From: Microvirga calopogonii
GTDB taxonomy: Bacteria > Pseudomonadota > Alphaproteobacteria > Rhizobiales > Beijerinckiaceae
DNA: 52,678 bases
Direction of reading: 5' to 3'
Assembly: GCF_003347665.1 (NCBI RefSeq)
Contig: NZ_QDGA01000032.1
Location: 1-52,678 of the forward strand
The notes beneath the pieces were generated by a model. The model was not told the DNA's origin and did not search any database. It saw nothing but the letters and a program-made list of their open reading frames with translations. Numbering within the stretch: position 1 is the first letter of the stretch; every line of letters begins with the position of its first letter. This document shows, piece after piece, positions 43,613 to 50,855 of this stretch. Position numbers and translations under genes: made by a program.

Positions 43613-43984
43613 GGCTCTGTCTCCCTGTTTGGATCAGCGTGCCGAAAAACAGGAGATCTGAATAGGGCTACGCTGTCGGCGCAATCCGCAGATCTGGCAT
43701 TCCAAATCGACCCCTTGAAGGTTGGAAGCTCTGCGCTAAAGCGCACTCCTTGAATGCAGCACAAGAACACTGGATCAGGTACGTCGACCCCGTGGCAAAA
43801 CCCTGACCCCTTGATCCTGAGTTCGTGGTGCGTGCAGCTGCCGATAGGGCACCATTGATGGTCGCATACCCTGCGACGTTAGCAACTTGGAACTTCTGTA
43901 TCATTCATCACCAGCTTCCGGTATCGAATGGGTTATACACGACTAAACCTCCCATCGACCCACGAAACATCGACGATATACCCA
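43613..43984. other. Gene-free interval
   Basis: I see no supported gene. It holds the promoter regions of the divergent M20D and exonuclease genes; no clear -35/-10 pair was identified. Confidence 0.35.
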
Positions 43985-44503
43985 ATGAAGCCGGAAGACA
44001 GGTACATTGTCATCGACGTCGAAACCGCGCAATCTTACGATCATATCATCGAGATCGCCGCCGTTGAGGTCATCGGCGGGGCTATCTCCCCGCGCTCGTT
44101 TGTCCGACGGGTCAAGCCCCGGTCCGCCATGAGCCCTTTCTGCTACGCGGTACATCGAATTTCCCTAGCCGACGTGGAGGAGGAGCCGTATTTCGAGAAC
44201 GTCGTTCACGATCTAATCGACTACGTGGGCGATGACACAATCGTCGCTCACAACTACGCCTACGAGTACAACACTCTCAAACGGGAGTTCGAGCGCGCGG
44301 CACGGCCGACGTATCCACGGGAACGCTTCTTTTGCACCATGGCCCTGGCCAAGCGATCCGGTCTTCCTGGCAAGCTCCGTCAGGCTTGCTCGCAGGCCGG
44401 CATCAGCATTGCTCACCTGCGTGCCGAGCACGACGCCTTAAACGATGCGTTGCTGGCAGCCCATCTGTTTCTGAAGCTCGGTCTGACCGAGAACAAGAGT
44501 TAG
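43985..44503 (+). CDS. DEDDh-type 3'-5' exonuclease domain protein
   Basis: The 172-aa single-domain protein has ExoI IVIDVETAQSYDHIIEIAAVEV (D-x-E), ExoII IVAHNYAYEYNTL and ExoIII EHDALNDALLAAHLF (His and Asp). In ExoII the usual aspartate of NAAFD is replaced by glutamate. The fold matches the DnaQ/epsilon proofreading family, which removes 3' nucleotides with two metal ions. It has no polymerase-binding tail. The ATG at 43985 starts just before the fold; a longer frame from 43928 adds no domain. It overlaps by 4 bp the end of a convergent small gene. Confidence 0.8.
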   Translation: MKPEDRYIVIDVETAQSYDHIIEIAAVEVIGGAISPRSFVRRVKPRSAMSPFCYAVHRISLADVEEEPYFENVVHDLIDYVGDDTIVAHNYAYEYNTLKREFERAARPTYPRERFFCTMALAKRSGLPGKLRQACSQAGISIAHLRAEHDALNDALLAAHLFLKLGLTENKS

Positions 44504-44868
44504 CTTCGCCTCAAGAACTCCAGAGCTGGTGGTAGGTCGTGTTCCTGTCGCGCTGGTCTCATCGCTTTGATGGAGGATTGTGGTCTGGCTGGCACTGCGT
44601 CAGTGATCCAGGCAGACCTCCCATCAGGCGTCTCCAGCGGACACCCAGCTTCGATATGGATCATTGCTTCCTGCAGCCACTCGGCTTGCTGTGCGGCAGA
44701 GAACTGCGAAAGATAGCGCTGATCCCGCTCCTGAAAGGCGACCTCCAAGTTGCCGTCGCCCCTGTCGCTGACCTGGATCATGATCTGATCCAACAGCCTT
44801 TCCTCGATGAGGTACCCATCCAGCTGGGCGGCTGTGATAGGACCGGTGACCGTCACCAACCGCTTCAT
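44500..44868 (-). CDS. Uncharacterised 122-aa protein
   Basis: I do not recognise a family. The first 55 residues alternate strand and helix (RLVTVTGPITAAQLDGYLIEERLLDQIMIQV), then comes a Gln/Glu-rich helix (YLSQFSAAQQAEWLQEAMIHIEAG) and a basic tail. There is no membrane segment or signal peptide. A TTGAGG site lies before the ATG. Composition and codon use look like a real gene; it converges with the exonuclease gene. Confidence 0.55.
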   Translation of the reverse strand: MKRLVTVTGPITAAQLDGYLIEERLLDQIMIQVSDRGDGNLEVAFQERDQRYLSQFSAAQQAEWLQEAMIHIEAGCPLETPDGRSAWITDAVPARPQSSIKAMRPARQEHDLPPALEFLRRS

Positions 44869-45079
44869 GCCTCAAACCCTGTGAAAGGTTCAGGCGAGTG
44901 TAGGCAGTACCTGCGATGGAATGGTATGAGATTCTGCAAACATCCTTAATCGGCCAGGCGATAGAACCCGATATATGGCGGGCAAAGATCTTGTGCTGGG
45001 TTGATATTGAGCACGGCTTGCAGCAGCCTTCACAGGGTGCCGGCAAGTACCAAGTGGCAACTTGGCAGCCGATCAGCCT

Positions 45080-45274
45080 CTATGCATGTAAAACGCCATC
45101 CCCTCTAGCGAATGCGATGGCTCGGTGACCTTCAGCCGCGTTCATCCAGGTGAGAGCGTCAGCCCGGCAGATGAATTTCTCCCGACAGATCCTAGGCGTC
45201 AGTTTCCCCGGACTGGGACAACCACGCGCCAACATCGCTTCAGCTCCATAGGCAGCAGGATGTTCTTTGCTCAT
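45080..45274 (-). CDS. Possible small protein, 64 aa
   Basis: From the ATG at 45274 the frame reads SKEHPAAYGAEAMLARG, then KLTPRICREKFICRADALTW to the stop at 45080. It is a balanced, soluble-looking sequence with two cysteines. The frame stays open to 45334. No family is recognised. The interval 44869-45589 around it has no other supported gene. Confidence 0.35.
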   Translation of the reverse strand: MSKEHPAAYGAEAMLARGCPSPGKLTPRICREKFICRADALTWMNAAEGHRAIAFARGDGVLHA

Positions 45275-45589
45275 TGGACGTACCCAACGTGACACCCAAA
45301 GGGAAAAAACCATCAGGCCCATGGCTTTGACCAAGGGCGAGTTGCATTGGGCACTATCCCTCGATCCCGATTAGGAAGAGGTTAAACGGAGCATTCATAC
45401 ACATCATGGATCGGTACCGTCACGATACGAAAAAGCTAGGCCAAAGGCCCAGCCTAATGTCGAGGTCTGATATCGCGCCCCTTTGCATTGCAGCATGCCT
45501 CATGCAACAACTGCGCGGCGAGCATGATTTGGCTATTCGCCCTGCCCAGGCATCCGGCCCGATCTGTCTGGCCCCGACTTGGACTCACC

Positions 45590-46114
45590 TCACCAGGATG
45601 CAGGGTGAAGGCGCCGCTTCCACCGCTCATGTCGCGGCAGTTGAGTAGCGGCAGCCTGGCGCTTAGTTAGTCTGCGCTCGACCGCTTTCGTCCGTGTCCC
45701 CGCTGATGGCCAAATAAGCTCAGCCTCTGGTGTTTCCTCAAGATCACTTGCGATTGGGGAAAATTCGATCTGTTCAACACCTCCAGGAGCCTTCCTCCTC
45801 GGCTTCCGCGAACTGGCTTTCGCACATTCAATCTGAATTGACTGAATGTCATGAACGGATTTCGCGTCTGCAGACTGCGTGCGGCGGACAGGTTCAGCGG
45901 GACCCGAGCTGCTCCACATCGTTTCGACAATGCTCGGCAGGATGCGTGGGATAGGAGATGGCTTGGTAGTTGCCTCTGGCTCTCTCTTTTGGAAGTTCTC
46001 GGCGGGCTCAACTGGTGCCGGCTCAAACAGGCGTTTCGGCGGGAGGTGATGAGGCTGACCCGGAACGCGGGATTTCCTGATCTCGACAGAGAAAGGCTTG
46101 GTGGTCCGCTTCAT
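45590..46114 (-). CDS. Uncharacterised 174-aa basic, low-complexity protein
   Basis: The protein starts MKRTTKPFSVEIRKSRVPGQ and is rich in Pro, Arg, Lys and Glu, with no predicted membrane or globular core; it looks largely disordered. Similar short starts (KRTTKPF-V-E-K-SR) occur in conserved Rhizobiales proteins of unknown function, by my recollection. The C-terminus is strongly basic (RRLTKRQAAATQLPRHERWKRR), suggesting nucleic-acid contact. It is on the same strand as minD, separated from it by a perfect hairpin. Confidence 0.5.
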   Translation of the reverse strand: MKRTTKPFSVEIRKSRVPGQPHHLPPKRLFEPAPVEPAENFQKREPEATTKPSPIPRILPSIVETMWSSSGPAEPVRRTQSADAKSVHDIQSIQIECAKASSRKPRRKAPGGVEQIEFSPIASDLEETPEAELIWPSAGTRTKAVERRLTKRQAAATQLPRHERWKRRLHPASW

Positions 46115-46193
46115 CTCACATGCTGACTATCAATGAGGAAAGATGGTGACTTAAGATCGCGCTTGCATGACGTCAACCTTGAGAACGCAAGGC

Positions 46194-46229
46194 CTATCAT
46201 CTGCAGGCTCATAAGCCTGCAGATGATAG
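46194..46229. terminator. Perfect 16-bp stem-loop downstream of minD
   Basis: CTATCATCTGCAGGCT (46194-46209) pairs without mismatch with AGCCTGCAGATGATAG (46214-46229) around a CATA loop, 68 bp beyond the minD stop. The plus-strand side is followed by an AT-rich tail (aatatatttt). It is most simply a bidirectional terminator, but its length and exactness also fit an operator or RNA-processing site. Confidence 0.6.
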
Positions 46230-46296
46230 AATATATTTTGGATGATTACTTCCCAAGCTGTATCAGATCCCGCTCTTGTGAGAGAAGCCCACAACT

Positions 46297-47160
46297 CTAT
46301 GCGGCGCGTCGGGTGAACAGTCTGTGCAACAGGCGAGGCTTATCGGCAGCGGTAACAATTTCGGTATCCTCTCCCTTCAGGCGCCGCGCCGCGTCAAGGT
46401 AGGCCTGAGCCGGTGCACTGCCAGGACAGCCCAGGGTGACTGGAGCTCCAACATTTGAGCTCGGCAGCACTTCACCACTTTCAGGGATGATGCCCAACAA
46501 CGGAATAGAGAGGATCTCCAGCACGTCCTCCACCTTCATGATCTCGCCACGCCGGGCACGGACAGGATCATAGCGGGTGAGCAGCAGATGCTTGTCGATG
46601 CGCTGGCCGCTTTCGGCTTTGGCTGTCTTGGCATCGAGCATGCCGATGATCCGATCGGCATCGCGGATCGAGGACACCTCCGGGTTCACCACGACAACAG
46701 CGACATCGGCGTGCCGCATCGCGAGCGTCGCACCCTTCTCGATGCCGGCTGGACTGTCGCAGATCACCCAGTCGAACAGCGTGCGAAGATCAGCGATGAT
46801 CCGTGCGACTCCATCTTGGGTCAAACTGTCCTTGTCGCGGCTTTGCGAGGCTGGCAGAAGTGCAAGCGTGTCGAGGCGCTTATCCCGAATGAGGGCCTGT
46901 GAGAGCTTAGCCTCGCCTTTGATGACATTGATCAGATCGAACACCACCCGTCTCTCTGCGCCCATGACCAGATCGAGATTCCGCAGCCCGACATCAAAAT
47001 CGACGACCACCACCTTCTGTCCGTTCTGAGCGAGTGCCGCTCCTAGCGCTGCCGTTGAGGTGGTCTTGCCCACTCCTCCCTTGCCGGAGGTCACGACGAG
47101 AACCCTGCCCTGTTTGCCCTTCGTCTTTGCTTTGGTGTGCTTTGGTCTTGGCTTCTTCAT
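46297..47160 (-). CDS. minD: MinD-type ParA/MinD ATPase
   Basis: The 287-aa protein has a basic leader (MKKPRPKHTKAKTKGKQG), then the deviant Walker A SGKGGVGKTTSTAALG (about 25-40). Other motifs are VVDFDVGLRNLDLVMGAE (switch I region, about 53-70) and DWVICDSPAGIEKGA (switch II, about 130-144). The C-terminus RLLHRLFTRRAA is an amphipathic membrane-targeting helix as in MinD. MinD places the division septum with MinC and MinE, but neither gene adjoins. The ATG at 47160 has GGAGA about ten bases upstream; an in-frame ATG at 47169 is too close to it. The Lys-rich leader is longer than usual for MinD. Confidence 0.88.
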   Translation of the reverse strand: MKKPRPKHTKAKTKGKQGRVLVVTSGKGGVGKTTSTAALGAALAQNGQKVVVVDFDVGLRNLDLVMGAERRVVFDLINVIKGEAKLSQALIRDKRLDTLALLPASQSRDKDSLTQDGVARIIADLRTLFDWVICDSPAGIEKGATLAMRHADVAVVVVNPEVSSIRDADRIIGMLDAKTAKAESGQRIDKHLLLTRYDPVRARRGEIMKVEDVLEILSIPLLGIIPESGEVLPSSNVGAPVTLGCPGSAPAQAYLDAARRLKGEDTEIVTAADKPRLLHRLFTRRAA

Positions 47161-47402
47161 CGCTGGCATTTCTCCAGAGAGACCGTGAGGAGGCACGGCA
47201 CCCACGCAGGCACACGCGAGATCGAGTGGCAGCAATAGCATCGAGGCCGGACCAGATTGGAGCAGTGCCGGATATCCCCGTCAGCAGACCCATTCGGCGC
47301 CAAAAGTGGTTACCAGACCATTAACAGGCACGAGTCAGTTCGGGCAGCCGCGGGATGGGTTCTTAGCAATCCGTTAACCATATTGCCGCGACCATCGGCT
47401 GA

Positions 47403-47494
47403 CTGATCCGCTGAGATTCGGATCAGCCCTCTCCTCCAAAGCAGCCGGGGCGCGGATGAACCGCCTCGGTCTGCTTTGGGGACGTAAGCGTCCC
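47403..47494 (+). ncRNA. Cluster of three adjacent stem-loops, possible structured RNA or leader
   Basis: CTGATCCG/CGGATCAG (47403-47410 with 47419-47426), CCAAAGCAG/CTGCTTTGG (47436-47444 with 47471-47479) and GGGACG/CGTCCC (47479-47484 with 47489-47494) are perfect stems within 92 bp. They lie about 240 bp upstream of minD and 97 bp before the first micro-ORF. Together they look like a folded leader or small RNA. No known riboswitch consensus is recognised. Confidence 0.4.
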
Positions 47495-47590
47495 GGTGCA
47501 GTAACTGTCTCGTAACCACAATCTCAATCGGACTTGATCCAAATGGCAGGCACGGCATTGGTCCTGTGTCTGAGCGCGAGAGGACTGCCC

Positions 47591-47659
47591 ATGACCATTC
47601 TTGATCCGATCACTGGAAACCTCGTCACGATCGATACACCGCGCAGACCGCGCCGCTGA
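47591..47659 (+). CDS. Micro-ORF, 22 aa
   Basis: MTILDPITGNLVTIDTPRRP plus RR and stop. A GAGAGGA purine stretch lies about eight bases before the ATG. The peptide is soluble with a basic C-terminus. It may be a leader peptide of the next micro-ORF, 26 bp downstream, or a free small protein. Confidence 0.35.
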   Translation: MTILDPITGNLVTIDTPRRPRR

Positions 47660-47685
47660 CGTTCTTGGAGCTTTGGAGGATGGTG

Positions 47686-47826
47686 ATGAAACGATCCTCA
47701 GCACGCCGGGCTAGACGCTGGATCATTCACGAGCTGACCCGCAGCCTCGATCAGCTATCCGACACCGCAGTCAACGCAACCCTGCTGAGCGACGGCAACA
47801 GCAGAAATGGCGATGACAGACCCTGA
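47686..47826 (+). CDS. Small basic protein, 46 aa
   Basis: The frame MKRSSARRARRWIIHELTRS continues with an acidic helix (LDQLSDTAVN) and ends NGDDRP. A good GGAGGA site lies six to seven bases upstream, which is the best evidence that it is translated. It has an arginine-rich N-terminus and is too short for family assignment. Confidence 0.45.
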   Translation: MKRSSARRARRWIIHELTRSLDQLSDTAVNATLLSDGNSRNGDDRP

Positions 47827-48095
47827 ACTTAGCGACAGTGATGCAGTGCTCATGAGGAACACAAGCCTGCATGAGCAACGAGAGACCTCGTGTTGAGACA
47901 ATTCGGCGATCCTGCTGGTGTGAAACATCACTTCTACAGCCATTGGAATCGCCATACTCGATTAATGTGACATCCTCGTTGACTCAACTCACGTTGGCCT
48001 CGCCACAAACAGCAGTTCGCATCGCACTTTGCTGCGACTGCGCAGTCGGAGATAAGGATTTTGCTCCTCTTACGAGCTCAATAACACCTCCTTAG
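47827..48095. other. Gene-free interval before the IS701-like element
   Basis: I see no gene. A 14-bp perfect palindrome CGACTGCGCAGTCG (48035-48048) is present. The final CTTAG (48091-48095) is the left copy of the target duplication of the adjacent element. Confidence 0.4.
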
Positions 48096-48110
48096 CTCGA
48101 CTTTGGCCAT

Positions 48111-49466
48111 TTATGCTGGGTAGCAGAGTGTCGCTGTCAATCGGTTCAGAACATCGATTTGGGATTTTGTCATGTTGGTGGGCCGGCGTGACCCATTGGA
48201 AACCGCGGCGGCCCAGAGCGAGCGTCGGACGGCCGCCAGAGCATCGCTGAAGGTGATCGTGCGCTTGTCGTACCAGGCGGCACACCGTGGGCGAGCCAAA
48301 CGCCGAATGGCGGGATCATCGGTCCAGAGGCTCACCAGCGAGAACAGCCCCAGCAGGGCTGGTGTCGTGCGGGCGATCGCCTTGTCCGACCATTGCCGTT
48401 GCGTCTCCATCCCCAGATGGCGGCGAGCCTCGGCAAAGGTCACCTCGGTGCTCCAGCGCCGCACAAACCAGCGTACGATCTCAAGAGGATCGGCCTCGAG
48501 GTCCGTGCACAGAAACGCCTGAGGCTTGAGGAGGCCGGCCACGTCGCGCACCAGAACATAGCGGATCGGCACGTGCTTGCCGGGATGGTGCCAGATCGCC
48601 GTGCCGGAGATGAACTCGATCAGGCGTTCGCCACCGCCGTACCAACCGTCGATCCAGACCCGCCGCCACGCCGTCTTGGGATGGACCAGGCGGTCGGCCA
48701 GGCTCGGCAGACGGTGCCCGACCATGCGGGGGCGCCCTCGGATTCCGGGCCGACGGCGCGGAGCCGGCGTGAACAGGCGCGCATCCAGACGCAGACGTGT
48801 GATCATGCACAGGCGATGCCGAACCGCATTCAACAGGTCAATCGCTGCGAAACTCTGATCGGCCACCGCCACGATGCGTCGGTCCGGCAGCCAGCGGGCG
48901 ACCTGGAGGAGAGCTTGCCGGGCCCAGTCCGTGAGCGCCTTGTGACGCTGGCGATGCTCGCGCGAGAAGCGCTCGGAGGGCGCCAACACGGTCAGGAAGG
49001 GCAAGGCCCACACGCGACCGGCCCACGGGATCGGGACGAGCAGCATGACGGATAGCCAGCGCAGGCCCGAGGCTTTGACGAAATGGCCATGGGAGGAGCG
49101 GACCGGATCCCGGTAAATGCCACGAGCCTTGATCCGGCCGCCCCAGCGACGTTCGAGAGTGTCATCCAGCGCGATAATGATGGGCCCGGCCGGCACGAAG
49201 CTCGCCACCAGCAGACCGAGCAGGCGACGCGCCAGCTCGCGGCTGGACCACTGGTTGCGGTTGAGCACGCGGTGATAGTTCGTGAAGCTGCGGCTGCGGG
49301 CGAGGCCGACCACGGTGAGCATGGCCGTGACGGTGCGGCGCCCCGGGGTGAGAAGGGCGCCCAGAACGAGCACGAGGGCATGGCGGAAGGTTGGCCCGGT
49401 CAGGCAGGACCGGAACGGATCGAGCCAGGTGGACAGGTGGTCAGGAACATGGGGCTGGACGGGCAT
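48111..49466 (-). CDS. IS701-like (DDE_5-type) transposase
   Basis: The 451-aa protein begins MPVQPHVPDHLSTWLDPFRS. It has a first catalytic Asp in PIIIALDDTLERRWGG (about 98-113), a second in RIVAVADQSFAAIDLL (about 200-215), and the terminal Glu motif in WFVRRWSTEVTFAEARRHLGME (about 357-378). The stop codon lies inside the left terminal repeat. The frame is intact. The ATG at 49466 has GGGAGAT upstream; an ATG six codons earlier (49484) is an alternative. It is transcribed away from the passenger gene across a 45-bp control region. Confidence 0.85.
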   Translation of the reverse strand: MPVQPHVPDHLSTWLDPFRSCLTGPTFRHALVLVLGALLTPGRRTVTAMLTVVGLARSRSFTNYHRVLNRNQWSSRELARRLLGLLVASFVPAGPIIIALDDTLERRWGGRIKARGIYRDPVRSSHGHFVKASGLRWLSVMLLVPIPWAGRVWALPFLTVLAPSERFSREHRQRHKALTDWARQALLQVARWLPDRRIVAVADQSFAAIDLLNAVRHRLCMITRLRLDARLFTPAPRRRPGIRGRPRMVGHRLPSLADRLVHPKTAWRRVWIDGWYGGGERLIEFISGTAIWHHPGKHVPIRYVLVRDVAGLLKPQAFLCTDLEADPLEIVRWFVRRWSTEVTFAEARRHLGMETQRQWSDKAIARTTPALLGLFSLVSLWTDDPAIRRLARPRCAAWYDKRTITFSDALAAVRRSLWAAAVSNGSRRPTNMTKSQIDVLNRLTATLCYPA

Positions 49467-49511
49467 GGCCAGGATCTCCCACAATCAGGCTCAAGAGCCT
49501 GGGAGGTCGCC
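49467..49511. promoter_or_regulatory. Shared 45-bp divergent control region in the IS701-like element
   Basis: Transposase and passenger genes start back to back. Between them is a 7-bp perfect dyad CAGGCTC-AA-GAGCCTG (49486-49501) overlapping the region of both ribosome sites (GGGAG on each strand). A protein bound here would control both genes; the passenger product is an obvious candidate. This is inference from layout. Confidence 0.4.
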
Positions 49512-50171
49512 ATGGCCGAAATGGGTCGGACCGAGATCCTGACGCGCTATCGTCATCTGCGCGCGATCAGCACCCACCATCACAACGAGGCCCTGCGCTT
49601 TGTGCCGGATTCGGCCCTGATGGAGCAGGCGCGCCGCTTAGGTCTTACGGTCGGCAAGATGCTGGTGGCCGAGAGCCTGGACGAGGTGACGTTGGCGTAC
49701 GACCTGGCCCTCTACACCGCCCCGCCGGGCCGCTCGCGCGGGATGGACCGCTATGTTCGCCACGCTGCCGCGGCGCCCGGCTCGGATGAGGACGTGATGC
49801 TGCAGGCCCTGCTCCGGGCCCGCTTCTCGGTCTGGCGGGTTGAGCGCCGGCATGAGACGGCTGGCTTGGTGATGCTGGATCTCATGCGCCAGGACGAGGT
49901 CTGGCTGGTCGACGAGCATCTGGAGCAGACGGCTCATCCTGGCACCTCGCTGGCAATGCGGCTGAGCACACCGGAGGCGTTTGCGATGACGTGCGGGGTT
50001 GTCGTGCCGGTGGATGCCGAGATGATGGAGGAGGTGTTCGATACCATGCTGGAGCGCGTGCATGGCGATGCCGACGCGATTGCCAATGATCGCCGGTTTG
50101 CGACCGCAATCTATCGGATTGCCGTGATGGACGCGCTCATGAGCCTGGTGAGATTTGCCGATCCGGACTGA
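49512..50171 (+). CDS. Passenger gene of the IS701-like element, 219-aa unknown protein
   Basis: I do not recognise the family. The protein starts MAEMGRTEILTRYRHLRAIS, has no signal peptide or membrane segment, and is helical and acidic toward the C-terminus. Notable stretches are NEALRFVPDSALMEQARRLGL (about 27-47), ARFSVWRVERRHETAGLVMLDL and the tail AIYRIAVMDALMSLVRFADPD. A GGAGG site lies six bases before the ATG. The stop is 43 bp from the right end of the element, so the gene moves with it. It could be a regulator, a target-selection partner or a fitness cargo. Confidence 0.75.
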   Translation: MAEMGRTEILTRYRHLRAISTHHHNEALRFVPDSALMEQARRLGLTVGKMLVAESLDEVTLAYDLALYTAPPGRSRGMDRYVRHAAAAPGSDEDVMLQALLRARFSVWRVERRHETAGLVMLDLMRQDEVWLVDEHLEQTAHPGTSLAMRLSTPEAFAMTCGVVVPVDAEMMEEVFDTMLERVHGDADAIANDRRFATAIYRIAVMDALMSLVRFADPD

Positions 50172-50261
50172 CCCGCAGGTGGCCGACTGGCCCGCAGAAT
50201 TGGCCAAAGTCGAGCTTAGCTCTTACTGCGTAATCAGAGCCAGTGCTGAGAAAGGCGATCG

Positions 50262-50630
50262 ATGGCACTGCGGTGGAAGCCAACCATTCCTGACGACAAC
50301 AGCCCTGATGATGTGGTGGGCAGCCTGCACCTGCACGTCTTCGCGCGGGTGTATCGTGTTTCGAACGGAAGCAACGAGGGTCGTTTTCGTTGGTATCTCA
50401 ATGACGTTCCGGCCTCAGCCGGAGTGAGATTGCAGGGGATTGAGGATACGCAGAGGAAGGCTCAACAGGCCGCCAACCTTCATTTCCAGCAATGGCTCAA
50501 GTGGGCTGGGCTGAGGGAAGCCCCTGTGCGAGGCAAGAAGCAACTCGCCCTCCCCTTGCACCTGAGCTCTCAGTCCGAGGGTGGCAAGCCGACACGGAAA
50601 ATCAAGCTAGCGGCCGGACCCGCACGCTGA
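50262..50630 (+). CDS. Uncharacterised 122-aa protein
   Basis: No family is recognised. The protein contains a beta-rich first half (LHLHVFARVYRVSNGSNEGRFRWYLND) followed by a helix with AQQAANLHFQQWLKWAG and a basic tail. It lies 47 bp beyond the IS701-like element; the element may have displaced its promoter. Composition looks genuine. Confidence 0.5.
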   Translation: MALRWKPTIPDDNSPDDVVGSLHLHVFARVYRVSNGSNEGRFRWYLNDVPASAGVRLQGIEDTQRKAQQAANLHFQQWLKWAGLREAPVRGKKQLALPLHLSSQSEGGKPTRKIKLAAGPAR

Positions 50631-50855
50631 CCTCAATCGATAGTCTTGGAGAAAGAGACCATCCGGATCGCGAGGATCAACTATCCAGTTTGAACCGTCA
50701 AAAGGGCGACGGTGTAGGCGGCATTCTCACGAAGAACAAAGCTGCTCCAGCCTGAGCGACACCACCTCATAAGACAAGGCTTATGGCCGAAGCCCTCCGG
50801 GCAGAGCGTTCCAGCACAATCCCCAGCCGAGAAGGAGCGCGTGGGCAGTTATGCC
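50631..50855. other. Short gene-free interval
   Basis: No gene or clear terminator is seen between the small unknown gene and the convergent ilvA gene. Confidence 0.3.

Larger units (their letters stand above)
48096..50214 (-). mobile_element. IS701-like insertion sequence with a passenger gene, 2119 bp
   Basis: The terminal inverted repeats begin CTCGACTTTGGCCA on the left (48096) and end TGGCCAAAGTCGAG on the right (50214); similarity continues for about 12 more bases (TT-TGC-GGG). A 5-bp direct duplication CTTAG flanks it (48091-48095 and 50215-50219); read as 4 bp it is TTAG, which fits the YTAR target of IS701-type elements. Inside are the transposase (minus strand) and a divergent 219-aa gene (plus strand) that is not a transposase. 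Both genes end close to the repeats, so both belong to the element. Confidence 0.82.

Noticed and set aside
45406..45648. 80-codon plus-strand frame
   Set aside because: It overlaps the end of the better-supported gene at 45590-46114, with no ribosome site or recognisable motif.
49083..49511. 143-codon upstream extension of the passenger gene
   Set aside because: It runs antisense through the transposase gene; the ATG at 49512 has a GGAGG site and lies at the divergent junction.
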